A stretch of 15,000 nucleotides of DNA, taken from assembly GCA_009760855.2 (NCBI GenBank), contig WPIO01000131.1, positions 250,001-265,000 on the forward strand, in the 5' to 3' direction. The position numbers and the translations under genes are program-made. Source of the stretch: Cristatella mucedo. Taxonomy: Eukaryota; Bryozoa; Phylactolaemata; Cristatellidae. Shown here piece by piece: positions 1 through 8,342 of this stretch (the stretch's first letter is position 1; the number at the start of each line of letters is the position of its first letter). The notes under the pieces were generated by a model that had not been told where the DNA came from, did no database searches, and saw only the letters and a program-made list of their open reading frames with translations.

Positions 1-341
1 ATAGAAACCCCTGGGTCGGTAAATCACTTCGAACCATAATGGCACGGGTTGAAACCTTGGCCTGCCACGACGATATCTCCATTGTGACCGCTGCCCAACG
101 CACTTGGCCACAGCCATGGCTCCCCCACCCATCAGGTACCTAACAGGGCTGGCCACCACGTACTTTATTGCGACGTTTCACCATTCCTTTGCATCCCTCA
201 GATGTTTTACTCTGTGACACAACTTTTCCCCACAGGCCACCAAACAGGACAAACCTGGGAATAAGACAGTAGCAAGTCACCTTCGATGGTATGCACTAGG
301 AAAAGTTCTAGAAAAAGAGTGCAACCAGAAGAGACACCGAA
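1..341. other. No gene seen
   Basis: Non-coding in appearance. A short 'cttcgaacc' element near 29 recalls a tRNA-SINE B-box but the rest does not align. Any downstream receptor exon would be expected here or further left; none is visible. Confidence 0.6.
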
Positions 342-455
342 AAGCATGCTAGAACTAACCATTCGATCGTGCTTCCTTTGCAGCAAATGTTAAGTGTCAG
401 GAAAGAGATTGAGTTCTCTAAGGGTGCTATATCAAACGTATTACTATTATAAAAG
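342..455 (+). mobile_element. LINE 3'-end fragment (family A)
   Basis: This is only the last ~110 bases of the main LINE. It begins at AGCATGCTAGAACTAACCA, includes the shared TTGCAGCAAATG block and the terminal stem-loop (about 390-430), and ends in a short ATTACTATTA tail. It matches the ends of the copies at 2287 and 7345. It is more diverged than those copies, with several stem mismatches, so it is probably older. Confidence 0.8.
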
Positions 456-855
456 CAAGGTGTAAGGTGGGTGGGTGGCTACTGCTGGCTGTCCAGTGAT
501 CGAAGGTCTCTCTTCTTTGCTATGCCGATCGACTTCGACCCAGCAGAGGCCACAAGACGCAACAATCCGGCATGCTAGGGATGCTGCGACACACGCATAG
601 CTAGACGGGGAGGATCAACCGAGATGGCCACTAAGCAGTCTGAGGCAGCTTATGCAGTGCAGGTGCCAGCCTAGGTACAGAGACAAGCGAACAGGATAAT
701 GGCAGCAGGCCCCCCAACCACTTGCTTTACTGGTGACGAACCAGGACGGCAATGGTGGACTCAACCGATGACACAGACGAAAAGACAAGGCAAAAACATA
801 ACACTTACAAGACGAAAGTGGCAAAGAAGGGGCAGCAAAGAAACACGGCACTCAC
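456..855. other. Intron sequence 3' of exon 7, nothing recognised
   Basis: Starts (minus sense) with the GTGAGT donor of exon 7. No exon with an acceptable phase, and no repeat, is seen. Confidence 0.6.
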
Positions 856-973
856 ATAAGTCGAAGCGTAGTTGCAACGAGCAGTCGATTGGAATGCGTT
901 CGATATGTAGAATTGCGATGGGCACTGGTTGATGTCCAGGTAATTCAGTGGCACGTCGACGCGCACGACGCCT
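856..973 (-). CDS. Exon 7: last Cache strand and start of the cysteine-rich linker
   Basis: The acceptor is CTTGCAG|A at 974 and the donor is a near-consensus CTTAT|GTGAGT at 855. The first base completes Arg from exon 6. Its 39 full codons read GVVRVDVPLNYLDINQCPSQ, then FYISNAFQSTARCNYASTY. The family has PEFRGV-x-x-VD(V/I)-x-L-x-x-(V/L)DI-(D/N)QC at this place, so the join of exons 6 and 7 rebuilds a family signature across a splice. It is too short to appear as a simple ORF. The exon ends in phase 0, so the next exon must begin at a codon edge. None is seen in positions 1-855. Confidence 0.88.
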
Positions 974-3900
974 CTGCAAGATTATCGATGCGAATGCACT
1001 CTGCCCTCACAGTCAGTCAATCAGTGGGATTAGACGGTTAAGACAGACTAGGATTGGTCTGCCTGCAGTGAGAAAGCGTTTTGCGCACACGCCCTGCTCG
1101 AGGGTGAATTACGAGCAAAACCAGCTGTGCCACCAGCAGCAGCAGCCGCCGTGGACCAGCAAGGGAGCCGGAAGTGAACTCTTGGCTTGGGAGGGGATAG
1201 AACGAGAGGTGGCTGCCCATCGAACGACCAAGGCCAGATCGAGGAGGGGGCATCGCAGCAGCAGCAGCGGCACTAGCAGCACTAGCAGCTCGAAAGCGCA
1301 CCGGAACTCGGGTGCCTTGCTCATAGTCTTCTTGCCAAAGAACGGCACGTAGTAGCTGAGGATCCAGTCATTGATGAAGCCGCTGCAGTCAAAGTACGGG
1401 TCGCTCCACTGGCCGAAACTGTAGTCGGGTGCTTTCCACTTGATCGGATACTCCTCGTGCTTCTGCATGATCGTTCCCAGCTCGTTGCCTCTACAGGCAA
1501 ACGAACGACATGCAGAAACTGCCGCAAGTCACGCTTCGATGGCTCAAAACTGCAGTTTTTAACGCGTGCAACCGGACTCATTATATATGCCTTTTGCATT
1601 ATCATTCCGAGCAGGAAGGAGAGAGTTCCAAGAGCTTACTGGCCTACCAGCATGTGCGATCAGGCGATTGCAGCTGGTGCAAAACTCCGCAGCTAGGCTT
1701 GTCTGTCGTGAGTGTCGCAGATGCCACATTACTCCACTTCTCGCCGACCTGCACTGGCTACCAGTCAAGCAAAGGATTGACTTCAAGGTTTTGTCGCTCA
1801 CTTTTAGGTCACTTCATTCTTTGGCTCCAGCCTATCTCTCAGATATACTCCCCCATCAGACCACCTGCTTTTCGGAATCCAACAGTCTACCAATACCTCG
1901 TACAAACCTCCAATCCTTTGGAGACCGTGCATTTAGTTCGTATGCTCCCAAAGCCTGGAACTCCCTCCCGACTTTCGTCAGAACATCCCATGACTTGACC
2001 ACATTTAAAAAGAACTTAAAAACATACCTATTTAGGACAGCATTCAGTGGGTCCCTGTGATTCGTCCTTAAATGTGCTTATGCATACTGACACTGTGCAT
2101 GCTGCCATTAACCACATTTGCATGCTGACCCTGTGCATGTCACCCCTAACCATGTTATTCATGTTGTTTATCAAACATAAGATTACTCACCATTCAATCG
2201 TGTTTCCCTTTGCAGCAAATGTAAAGTGCCAAGAAAGAGGTTGAGTTCTCTGAGGGTGCTTTATAATAATTATTATTATTATTACAGCTTGCCAGCCAAG
2301 CATCTAAGCTCAACCAGTCCATGGTTGAGGTTCAAATTTCAGAGACCAACCAATCAGAAATGACCCTAAACCAAGATAGATGCCTCTTTTTTCAAAGCCC
2401 ATCACGCACCGGCCTGGTGTACGTGATTCAGCCACGTGAGGACTGCAAGAATGAGGTGTGGGGAAGTGGACCGAAACACGCGAATATGAAAGAAGCTAGG
2501 GCCGGGCCGGAGTGTGAAAATTCACACGTTTTTACTCATTGACGGCCTACCATTTCGTTCGGCTTCGCCACGGTGGGGGTGGGGGCACGGGCCCTGTTTT
2601 AATGTATTCACAGCCAGCATCCAGACTGGGAGTCGCTGGCTCGATGGCTATCAAGATGGCAATGGTTTGCTAGTTCGACATTACATGGAGAACTTTTGGC
2701 AAAACTAAGCCTGCAAGCCATGCATACCAGGAGCTATAGGGCAAGTAAACGCTTGCTGACTGGTCGGCGCATGCAAGGCCCACAAACGATGACCACAACT
2801 GTGCTCTGAAACTCTCTTGTCCAGCAGCAGCAGCCGCGCTGTGCCGGTCTCCTGAGCGTGGCATTGTATCATGCACCCACCAGAGCCCACTGGTCTCGCA
2901 AGTGGGCAGCCGCACGAGAGGGCATGGATCGGTAGCAAACAAAGCTGGTACCGCTGTGGTGTCAGGGGGGAGGTTACCTAATCCATGGGTTCATGACGTA
3001 GTCTTTGAGGTCGTCGTTGTTATATGACCAGCGCCTTTTCATCTGTGTGTACCAGTCCAGCGACGTGTACGGCGTCGGCTCGCCTGCCGTGTCCGTTGCA
3101 TAGTACGTCTCAATGTTGTCGGCAGTCACTGTCGGCGGCAAAAAAGAAAACAAAACAGCCGGTCACCCGACATAAAATAGTGTCTACGCTGGGGTCATGA
3201 GCTCATGGGGCCAGTGTCAGGGGCGCTCCTGCTCCTGCTGCTCTCCTTGGTTTTTATGCCGGATCGAGCACAATCGATGGATGGGAGCCGGATCAATGCA
3301 TTCTGCTCTTACAGGATTTGTAGGCGTACGGCCCAAAAAGGCTCTTCACCTTTCCGCTCCGACTCACAAACGTGTTTGGCTCATAGAAAACTCCCATGGC
3401 CAGGACTTTGGGGTCAGCCATGATGGAGCTGATAACCTCGGCAAAGATCTGGTCCACCGTTAATGCGTGGTCGCCTAAAGAAGTCACGCGTGCGTGGCAG
3501 CAGCACTGCAGCAGCTGTGGCAGCGGCAGCAGCAGAAACAGCAGCGGCAGAGTGTGTCTGGCAGTTGCTACCGATCAGCTGCTCTCGTCCCGGCATGCGC
3601 TATGCTACAGAGCCGGCATGCTACAGCTTCCGGCGCTAGCTCACGACACGCGCATCGCACGTGCGTGCGTCGCGAGGTCCTTCAGCCCTTGGCTGGTAGT
3701 AAGCTTCACTCACACACCGCCAGCCAGCCAGCCAGCGCCTGCACAGCCAGTTCGTCGGTCAGCAGGCCCAAGGCATGCACATCCACAGAAGATCTTGCGG
3801 CAGCAGGCCCTCACCTCGCAGGTACCCGTAGTCTTGTCCTAGATTGATGTTCTGGTAGAAGTTGCTCAGGAAGTTGGCCAGCCGCACGGCGAGTCGCCCC

Positions 3901-6900
3901 TGGCCCTGGAACCTGTCCCACACACCGTGCTTGACGTCACCAGGCAGCCAGAGCTGGTCGGGGGCGTAGTTCTTGCACGTGTCCTTCGTGATGGCATTCT
4001 TCTTGTTGATGATGGCGTTTACCCTTAAAAGCACGAAAAGAAGCTCAATGAAGAGAAGCTCAATGAAGAGCCCAATGAAGGTGCGCAAGCCTTTAGCAAA
4101 TGTGCTTCAGCTTGTGAGCTGCTAGGAACGGTGTTGCGCACGAGCAGTCTTGCCGAGTCTCTCAGAGTCTCGCAAAGCCTCGGCACTTTGCGACCAGATC
4201 GGGTCGAGGGGTGCAAAATCATGGCACAAAAGTGGTGGCAGCAATACAGCAGCACACAAGTTTAAGGTAAAGGGACCGACAGCTGATTCAGCAGTCTTGT
4301 CTGCATGGCAGACGTAGAGCCTTGGCGACTATCGGCCCCCTCACCAGGCTTGAGTGGTGGGCAATAAAGGATTGCCTGCGACACGACTTCGAACCCACAA
4401 CCTCCCAGGGTCGCAGAATGCAAGCGTCACCTCTGCGTTGGCTCAAAACGCCTGAGGCCGACAGTTCAATTCATCTCCTTTCCTGCCGAGCGTTTCGATA
4501 GCCGCTGGCGACGTGGCACCGCTAGGTCAACTAGCCACCGGTTTTTTCCTTCCTTTTCTAACTGAACCTTCCCCACATGCGAAAGCTTGCTGAACGCTTG
4601 GAGGAGGAGCCCACTCACGACACGGCTGACAGGAACGACCGCAAAAGCAGCAGAAGCCGCCGCCGCAGAAAAGAGCACCGGAAGCCGTTGCTGCAGCGGC
4701 GGCGGCGGCGCACCTGTCGTAGTTGGCGTTCACGAACGTATCCCTGCGCTTTCGAGCCCCTCGAAGCTTCGGCTCCTCGAAGGTGGCGCTGCGCGACACG
4801 AGCTGCCGCCGCTGCCGGCGGGTGACGCTTGCGTCGGCTGCTGCTGCTGGGGTGGCGGCAGCGCTCTCCGTTGTTGGTGCCTCGCGAAGCAGCAGCATCG
4901 CCTCCTGCACGGCCGGATGGTCGAAGGGGGCGACGCGCCGACGCTCGATCATCTGCTCGTGATACTCCTCCCTGGATACCGTCTGCAGCGACGAAGAATG
5001 AAGCAGCCAACTCGGACGTCATCTGACACCGCGCAGTTCATGGGCAGCAGCGGCGGCGGCGCTGCAGCTGGCGCTGCCGCCTGCCAGCTGCAGACCCAAG
5101 ATGCCGTCTGCCTGCGGCCGCCCAATTGCCACCTGCCGCTCGCTCCTCGCGTTGCTACAATCATCCTGAGCACCATTAGTCAAATACACGACAAGAGGCG
5201 AACACCTCAGGGTGGCCATCGGAGTGGCACCTCTTGCCTCGTGCCCAGTCACTCACCGATGATTGGCCAGGTCGAACGATTGAGCTACAGAGGCAGGCAC
5301 ATGTTCAAGCGAAGGATTTTAAAGCACTGGCTGTCACGAACCTCTACTTATACGCTGTACATAACTTGAAAAAGCCTATGCACACGACTGAGCTTAATCT
5401 GTACGTCCCACGGGACTGTGCAAGGTGAGCGTAGGAGCCATAGATTTATAATAATAGATATGTTCCTGTGCAACAAATGTAAAGTGCCTAGAAAGAGATT
5501 GAGTTCACTGAGAGCTCTTTATCAAGTGCAAATTAATAATAATAATAATACACTTGATAAAGTGCCCTCAGAGCACTCAATCTCTTTCTAGGCACTTTAC
5601 ATTTGCTGCAAAGGAAACACGATCGAATGGTGAGTGGTATCATGCTTGATTAACAACAAGAATAACATGGCCAGGGGGTGACAGGTGTCCTATCTCTTCT
5701 CCTGACCTAACAATCACTTCATGGTCATGGACTGATGTGTATCGACACTAGCACAAAATATGTCTGCTCAAAGGTGCCATTGAGCCCCCCCCCCCACCCG
5801 TAAGGCGGCTGCGTGGCAAACTGCCCAACAACAGGCTCCTCAGTCCCACGAAGGTTGGCTGCACAGGGTCAAGGTCAATATGTTGGCTTATTTCTTGAGT
5901 GGCTACCTGGTACGTGGAAACACAATGCTCAAAGTAAGTTGAGCATATATAATGGACCTGCGGACTTAAAGACAATATGTACTACGAGCAGAGTAACTTT
6001 CAGCTTATGCAATGAGCAAACCCACAATCTCTACAATTACGATTAAGTCTACAAGTACACATACACCTGCATTCTTACTAATATGTATTTCTAAGCACTC
6101 GCAGGCTTCAAGCAGGAGGGCTAGCAGCTGATTGTTAATAACACACATCTTTCTGCGAGCCTGGACGTTTAAAGATCAATTCACGTGGATGAAAGTTAAT
6201 AACACACATCTTTCTGCGAGCCTGGACGTTTAAAGATCGGTTCACGTGGATGAAACAGATACTTCGCTTTGATCCTTCCCAGCCCTCTAGCACGTCGAAT
6301 TCTCTCAACTCCCTTGCTGCATGTATTGATGACATCCGCACATGGATGGCAGCAAATTTTCTTAAATTAAATGATGATAAAAACCAACTTACTAGCTACG
6401 AGACAATCAAGTATGATTCAGAAATGGGAAAACCCAATGCTCAAAATCGGCTCTACCAGCATATCTCCTGTTGAATCTGCACGAAATCTAGGTGTCGTGT
6501 TCGAAAGTGGCCTTTCGTTAGACGACCACATCAGCTCCACGGTCAAGGCTGCCTACTTTCCGCTATATAACATTGCTAAAAGTCGGCTTGTTTAGACAGG
6601 GATACCTACCACATGTAAGTTGGTCCCTGCATTTGTGACATCCAATGCATTTGTGACATCCCTTCTTGACTTCTGTAACTCACAGCTTGCTGGTTTACCG
6701 GCCTGTGCAATCAGGCGCTTACAGCTGGTGCAAAACTCTGCAGCTAGGCTTGTCTGTCGTGAGCGTTGCAGTTGCTACATCTCACTACTTCTCGCCGACC
6801 TGCACTGGCTACCCGTCAAGCAACACATCGACTTCAAGGTTTTGTCATTCACTTTTAGGTCCCTTCCTGCTTTCACTCCAGCCTACCTATCAGATCTACT

Positions 6901-8342
6901 GTCCCACCAGTCTAAGCATCGTACCGGCTGCTTTTCGAAGTCTAACTGCTTACTTACAACTTGCATAAATCTCAAATCCTTTAGAGACCGTGCATTTAGT
7001 TCATATGCTCCCAAAGCCTGAAACTCAGTCCCAACTTGCGTCACGATATGTTCTGACTTGACCACATTTAGAAAGAGGCTAAAATGCATCTATTTATGAG
7101 AGCATTTAGTGGGTCCCTGAAATTCGTCCTTCATGTGCTTATGCATGCTGACACTGCAGGCTGCCACTAACCAAACTTGCATGATGACCCTGTGCATGTC
7201 ACCCCTAAACATGTTATTCTTGTTGTTTATTGAGCATGCTACCACTAACCATTCGATCGTGCTTCCTTTTCAGTAAATGTAAAGCGCCTAGAAAGAGATT
7301 GAGTTTTCTTAGGGCGCTTTAGCAAGTGTATTATTATTATTACTATTTTTATACTTTAATGAAAACGTAGAATTTTAGGTTTGTATTAACTGCCGCCAAG
7401 TCACGGGATGTCCATCGGTAGCAAGTTATAGGCTTTGGGTGCATAGGAGCTGAAAGCATGGTCTCCAAAAACTTGAGGCTCGTTAGAGGCAAAGCTAAAC
7501 TGGTTAGTGCTAAATAACCTGAGACTGGCCGGGATGGGTGAGGCAGGAAATGCTACTGGCACGTGAGGAAGCTTGAAGAGAATGAACGTGCATCAGAGAA
7601 ACAGAATGCTGGAGCAAGAATGAATGAATGAAAGGGAGCTAAAATTGAGTGAAAGCACTGTCAAGTCAATGAGAGCTACTCGATAGGGGAGCCGGTGCGG
7701 GTCGGAGAGAAGTGGCGTGTAACCAAGCAGCTGTGAGACTTCACGACACACAAGTTTAACTGCAATTCTGGAACCATCAATCTGCTAGCGGCTTATATTG
7801 CACACGAAGGAAGACTCGCTAGGAGCAAGTTGCAGAAGTCTGAAGATGGAACCAATGTACGGATCAACTTGGCTGGGGCGAATTCCGAATTCCTCGGCCA
7901 ATGCTCGAGGATCAGCATTTTGATTGATTTGCAATTGCAAATCAATCAATCAGATCAATCAATCAATCAATCAATCAGAGGATCAGCCTTTTGCAATATG
8001 AGTTCAGCTCTGCTTGTACATCACCATAGCGCTTCAGCTATGATTTCGGCTGGACAATTTTTGCTATACATCCCTGGAAGGGGTCGACTTCTCCCTTTAC
8101 AAACTCCTGGCTACGACGTCAACGCACGCGGTTACCTACCGTGCGCGGCACGACGCTGCGCATGAAGCGATCCTTGACGTCGTTGCTCGTCGTGGTCGAC
8201 CGAGCGACCAGCCTGCGCCGAAGCTCTGCATGACTCGGAGCGACCTCTGCGGAGGCACGCTTATTGATGATCGTGCCCGGGATCCGGTCTATGCCGGCGT
8301 TGTCCACTTTCGCGGCGTTCAGCTGCGGCACGACGAACAGGT
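856..8342 (-). CDS. Cache-domain orphan receptor, GPR158/GPR179-like, extracellular part (seven exons, partial gene)
   Basis: This is the overall span of a split gene read right to left from exons at 8342-8140, 4982-4714, 4023-3815, 3474-3313, 3128-2978, 1490-1302 and 973-856. All junction phases agree, giving 433 codons without a stop. GPR158/GPR179 are class C-like membrane receptors with a Cache-type ectodomain, an EGF-like cysteine-rich segment, seven helices and a long cytoplasmic tail. Seen here: a sequence with QGRLAVRLANFL, then IFAEVISSIMADPKVLAMGV, then WSDPYFDC, YYVPFFG, APEFR, GVVRVDV and LDINQC. This order matches what I remember of the Cache-to-EGF part of the family. The start codon and signal peptide are not assigned, and the EGF-like segment and helices do not follow below 856. 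The large introns hold LINE and SINE copies. Another Cache-bearing surface protein is the main alternative. I am confident it is a real gene and fairly confident of the family. Confidence 0.8.
1302..1490 (-). CDS. Exon 6: Cache-like domain, ligand-pocket half
   Basis: The acceptor is GCCTGTAG|A at 1491 and the donor is TTCCG|GTGCGC at 1301. It has 62 full codons: GNELGTIMQKHEEYPIKWKA, then PDYSFGQWSDPYFDCSGF, then NDWILSYYVPFFGKKTMSKA, ending PEF. The order W-x-x-P-Y-F-D-C, then S-Y-x-V-P-F/I-F-G, then PEFR matches the distal half of the GPR158/179 Cache domain, where the ligand-facing strands lie. The one cysteine is in YFDC. The coding frame would read on through the donor into a Leu/Ala-rich run, which I treat as intron because the next exon joins so well. 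Confidence 0.88.
1634..2287 (+). mobile_element. LINE family A copy, 5'-truncated, in the intron between exons 5 and 6
   Basis: The copy begins abruptly at the segment coding LTGLPACAIRRLQ, covers the C-terminal end of ORF2 and the 3' untranslated part, and ends in (ATT)n at about 2264-2285. It is inserted antisense to the receptor gene, about 140 bases from the exon 6 acceptor. The order of blocks (ORF2 end, CATGC-rich 3' region, GCAAATG block, stem-loop, ATT tail) is the same as in the other copies. Truncation at the 5' end is usual for target-primed reverse transcription. Confidence 0.92.
1635..2060 (+). pseudogene. LINE ORF2 C-terminal remnant (post-RT region)
   Basis: It reads LTGLPACAIRRLQLVQNSAA, then ITPLLADLHWLPVKQRIDFK, then LAPAYLSDILPHQ, and ends AFSGSL with a stop. 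This ARLV...LLxxLHWLPVxxRIxFK block is the conserved region after the reverse transcriptase in CR1/L2/Rex-type LINEs. It has about 141 codons without a frameshift, so this copy is relatively young, but the enzyme domains are missing and it cannot move by itself. Confidence 0.9.
2288..2977. other. Intron sequence between exons 5 and 6, nothing recognised
   Basis: Short open frames only, with no homology that I recognise. A G-rich run near 2570 is simple sequence. Confidence 0.6.
2978..3128 (-). CDS. Exon 5: Cache-like domain, middle
   Basis: The acceptor is a strong T-rich tract ending GACAG|TG at 3129, and the donor is ATTAG|GTAACC at 2977. It has 49 full codons: TADNIETYYATDTAGEPTPY, then TSLDWYTQMKRRWSYNNDD, ending VMNPWI. 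The segment L-D-W-Y with a following W corresponds to the pre-strand part of GPR158-like Cache domains (an EWF/DWY motif before a basic run). The phases (2 in, 2 out) fit exons 4 and 6 and rule out a chance frame. No cysteine occurs in this exon. The intron 3' of it carries a LINE copy on the opposite strand. Confidence 0.86.
3313..3474 (-). CDS. Exon 4: Cache-like domain, helix and first strands
   Basis: The acceptor is TTCTTTAG|GC at 3475 and the donor is TCCT|GTAAGA at 3312. Its first two bases complete a Gly codon from exon 3. It has 53 full codons, DHALTVDQIFAEVISSIMAD, then PKVLAMGVFYEPNTFVSR, ending FGPYAYKS. The long helix leading to a strand (AEVISSIMADPKVLAMGVFY) is the typical build of Cache domains, a helix followed by the first sheet strand. 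FGPYAY resembles the family's F-x-P-Y/F-A segment. The phase is 2 in and 1 out, consistent with both neighbours. Confidence 0.86.
3815..4023 (-). CDS. Exon 3: start of the Cache-like ectodomain
   Basis: The acceptor is TTTTAAG|G at 4024 and the donor is GCGAG|GTGAGG at 3814. The single first base completes the Arg codon begun in exon 2. It has 69 full codons running VNAIINKKNAITKDTCKNY, then PDQLWLPGDVKHGVWDRF, then QGRLAVRLANFLSNFYQN, ending QDYGYLR. The RLANFLSNF helix corresponds to the ANFLN-like helix that opens the Cache region of GPR158-type receptors. One cysteine is present (DTCKN). Codon use and conservation look like real coding sequence, and the exon has no stop across its length. 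Confidence 0.85.
4281..4460 (-). mobile_element. tRNA-derived SINE, diverged copy
   Basis: Plus-strand AGCTGATTCAGCAGTC...GTAGAGCC...GGCAATAAAGGATTGCC...TTCGAACCCACAACCTCCC is, on the minus strand, the same order of blocks as in the other SINE copies, with the B-box-like GGGTTCGAAGTC near 4386-4397. It is in the intron between exons 2 and 3, in the same orientation as the receptor gene. Divergence in the middle suggests age. Confidence 0.7.
4714..4982 (-). CDS. Exon 2: linker region with a basic RKRR motif
   Basis: The acceptor is GCTGCAG|ACG at 4983 (entering phase 0) and the donor is GACAG|GTGCGC at 4713 (leaving phase 2). It has 89 codons, opening TVSREEYHEQMIERRRVAPF and closing DTFVNANYD. 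The middle is a low-complexity Ala/Thr stretch, followed by a conserved-looking SATFEEPKLRGARKRRD. RKRR would suit a proprotein convertase site if the chain is secreted. The opposite strand has a long open frame over the same bases, which I take as a shadow of GC-rich coding sequence. No Pfam-type domain is recognised here; it precedes the Cache-like part. Confidence 0.72.
4983..5456. other. Intron 3' part upstream of exon 2, nothing recognised
   Basis: The first 120 bases are GC-rich with CAG/CGG runs. A long plus-strand open frame covers it but shows no family features. Confidence 0.55.
5457..5549 (+). mobile_element. LINE family A 3'-end fragment, left arm of a tail-to-tail pair
   Basis: The fragment carries the GCAACAAATG block, the AAAGTGCC stem-loop (5480-5520) and CTTTATCAAGTG, then runs into a TAA/ATT-rich tail. 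It meets an oppositely oriented fragment of the same family at about 5550. Only the last ~90 bases are present. Confidence 0.85.
5550..5690 (-). mobile_element. LINE family A 3'-end fragment, right arm of a tail-to-tail pair
   Basis: Read on the minus strand, this has the CACC-rich 3' region, the CATTCGATCGTGTTTCC and TTTGCAGCAAATG blocks, and a perfect 8-bp stem (5559-5566 with 5591-5598). It ends in CTTTATCAAGTG and a shared (TTA)n tail. It is a separate copy from its left neighbour, as the two differ at several stem and loop positions. Confidence 0.88.
5691..6133. other. Intron sequence, nothing recognised
   Basis: AT-richer, with one C homopolymer and no exon, LINE or SINE signal. Confidence 0.55.
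5786..5800. repeat. C homopolymer run
   Basis: About eleven C residues followed by ACCC. It is isolated and simple, in intron 1. Confidence 0.9.
6134..6255. repeat. 61-base tandem duplication
   Basis: Two adjacent units, 6134-6194 and 6195-6255, start GTTAATAACACACATCTTTC and end CACGTGGATGAAA. They differ at two bases (GATCAATTC against GATCGGTTC). The second unit ends exactly where LINE sequence begins. Confidence 0.95.
6256..7100 (+). pseudogene. LINE ORF2 remnant, frameshifted
   Basis: RT thumb and C-terminal coding sequence spreads over different frames. One frame reads through SLAACIDDIRTWMAANFLKL, another through SISPVESARNLGVVFESG, and a third through LPACAIRRLQLVQNSAARLV. A premature stop follows SYAPKA near 7021 and a further stop interrupts the last codons near 7095. 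An 18-base-period duplication of TGCATTTGTGACATCC (6628-6661) disturbs the VHAFVTSRLDFCN region. The element is inactive. Confidence 0.85.
6256..7345 (+). mobile_element. LINE family A copy, 5'-truncated within the RT
   Basis: The copy begins just after the YADDTQ motif would occur, with ILRFDPSQPSSTSNSLNSLA and IRTWMAANFLKLNDDK. It continues through SPVESARNLGVVFESGLSL, the LPACAIRRLQ block and the 3' region, and ends in (ATT)n at about 7328-7345. It lies in the intron between exons 1 and 2 of the receptor, antisense to it. It is tightly preceded by a 61-base tandem duplication. Confidence 0.92.
7385..7850 (-). mobile_element. Decayed LINE fragment of a second family (CR1-like)
   Basis: In broken frames the minus strand codes SQLLGYTPLLSDPHRLPYRV and, further on, VFGDHAFSSYAPKAYNLLPM. 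This is the same post-RT block as in family A (TPLLxxLHWLP...RAFSSYAPKAWNSLP), but the nucleotide sequence is clearly different and the middle (around 7560-7680) is scrambled. It begins about 40 bases after the tail of the 6256-7345 copy, in the opposite orientation. The exact ends are not visible. Confidence 0.65.
7920..7949. repeat. 30-base perfect palindrome
   Basis: The sequence is symmetrical about GCAATTGC (7931-7938), with arms TTGATTGATTT and AAATCAATCAA. It runs directly into an ATCA microsatellite, so the right arm may have seeded, or come from, that repeat. Confidence 0.95.
7939..7978. repeat. (ATCA)n microsatellite
   Basis: About nine ATCA/AATC units with one GATC interruption near 7953. 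It overlaps the right arm of the palindrome. Confidence 0.9.
8140..8342 (-). CDS. Exon 1 of the model: N-terminal region of the GPR158-like receptor
   Basis: The donor is CACG|GTAGGT at 8139, leaving phase 0. The acceptor I favour is GCAG|AC at 8343, behind a pyrimidine-rich run. This gives 67 codons beginning LFVVPQLNAAKVDN and ending RFMRSVVPRT. The same frame stays open to about 8727, so the true 5' boundary could be further upstream. An alternative acceptor with a stronger pyrimidine tract (TCGGTCAG) lies within that extension, and the frame also contains an ATG just before that acceptor. No signal peptide is evident in this frame. The region is rich in CpG, as expected near a promoter. 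The codon phase fits exon 2 exactly. I recognise no domain in this exon; membership rests on phase, strand and position, so it is less certain than the later exons. Confidence 0.6.

Noticed and set aside
948-1352. 134-codon plus-strand open frame
   Set aside because: It overlaps exons 6 and 7 in antisense, ends in Ser/Thr low complexity from AGC repeats, and shows no conserved features.
3494-3847. Plus-strand open frames rich in Gln/Ser with CAG runs
   Set aside because: They lie in the intron between exons 3 and 4. The runs are CAG/CAGC simple sequence with no supporting features.
4587-5369. 260-codon plus-strand open frame
   Set aside because: It lies opposite exon 2 of the minus-strand gene and in GC-rich intron. 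It is Ala/Gly/Arg-biased with no domain pattern, and the phase-consistent minus exon explains the coding signal.
6134-6255. Target-site duplication of the LINE at 6256-7345
   Set aside because: The copies are adjacent to each other, not on both sides of the element, and 61 bases is too long for this class.
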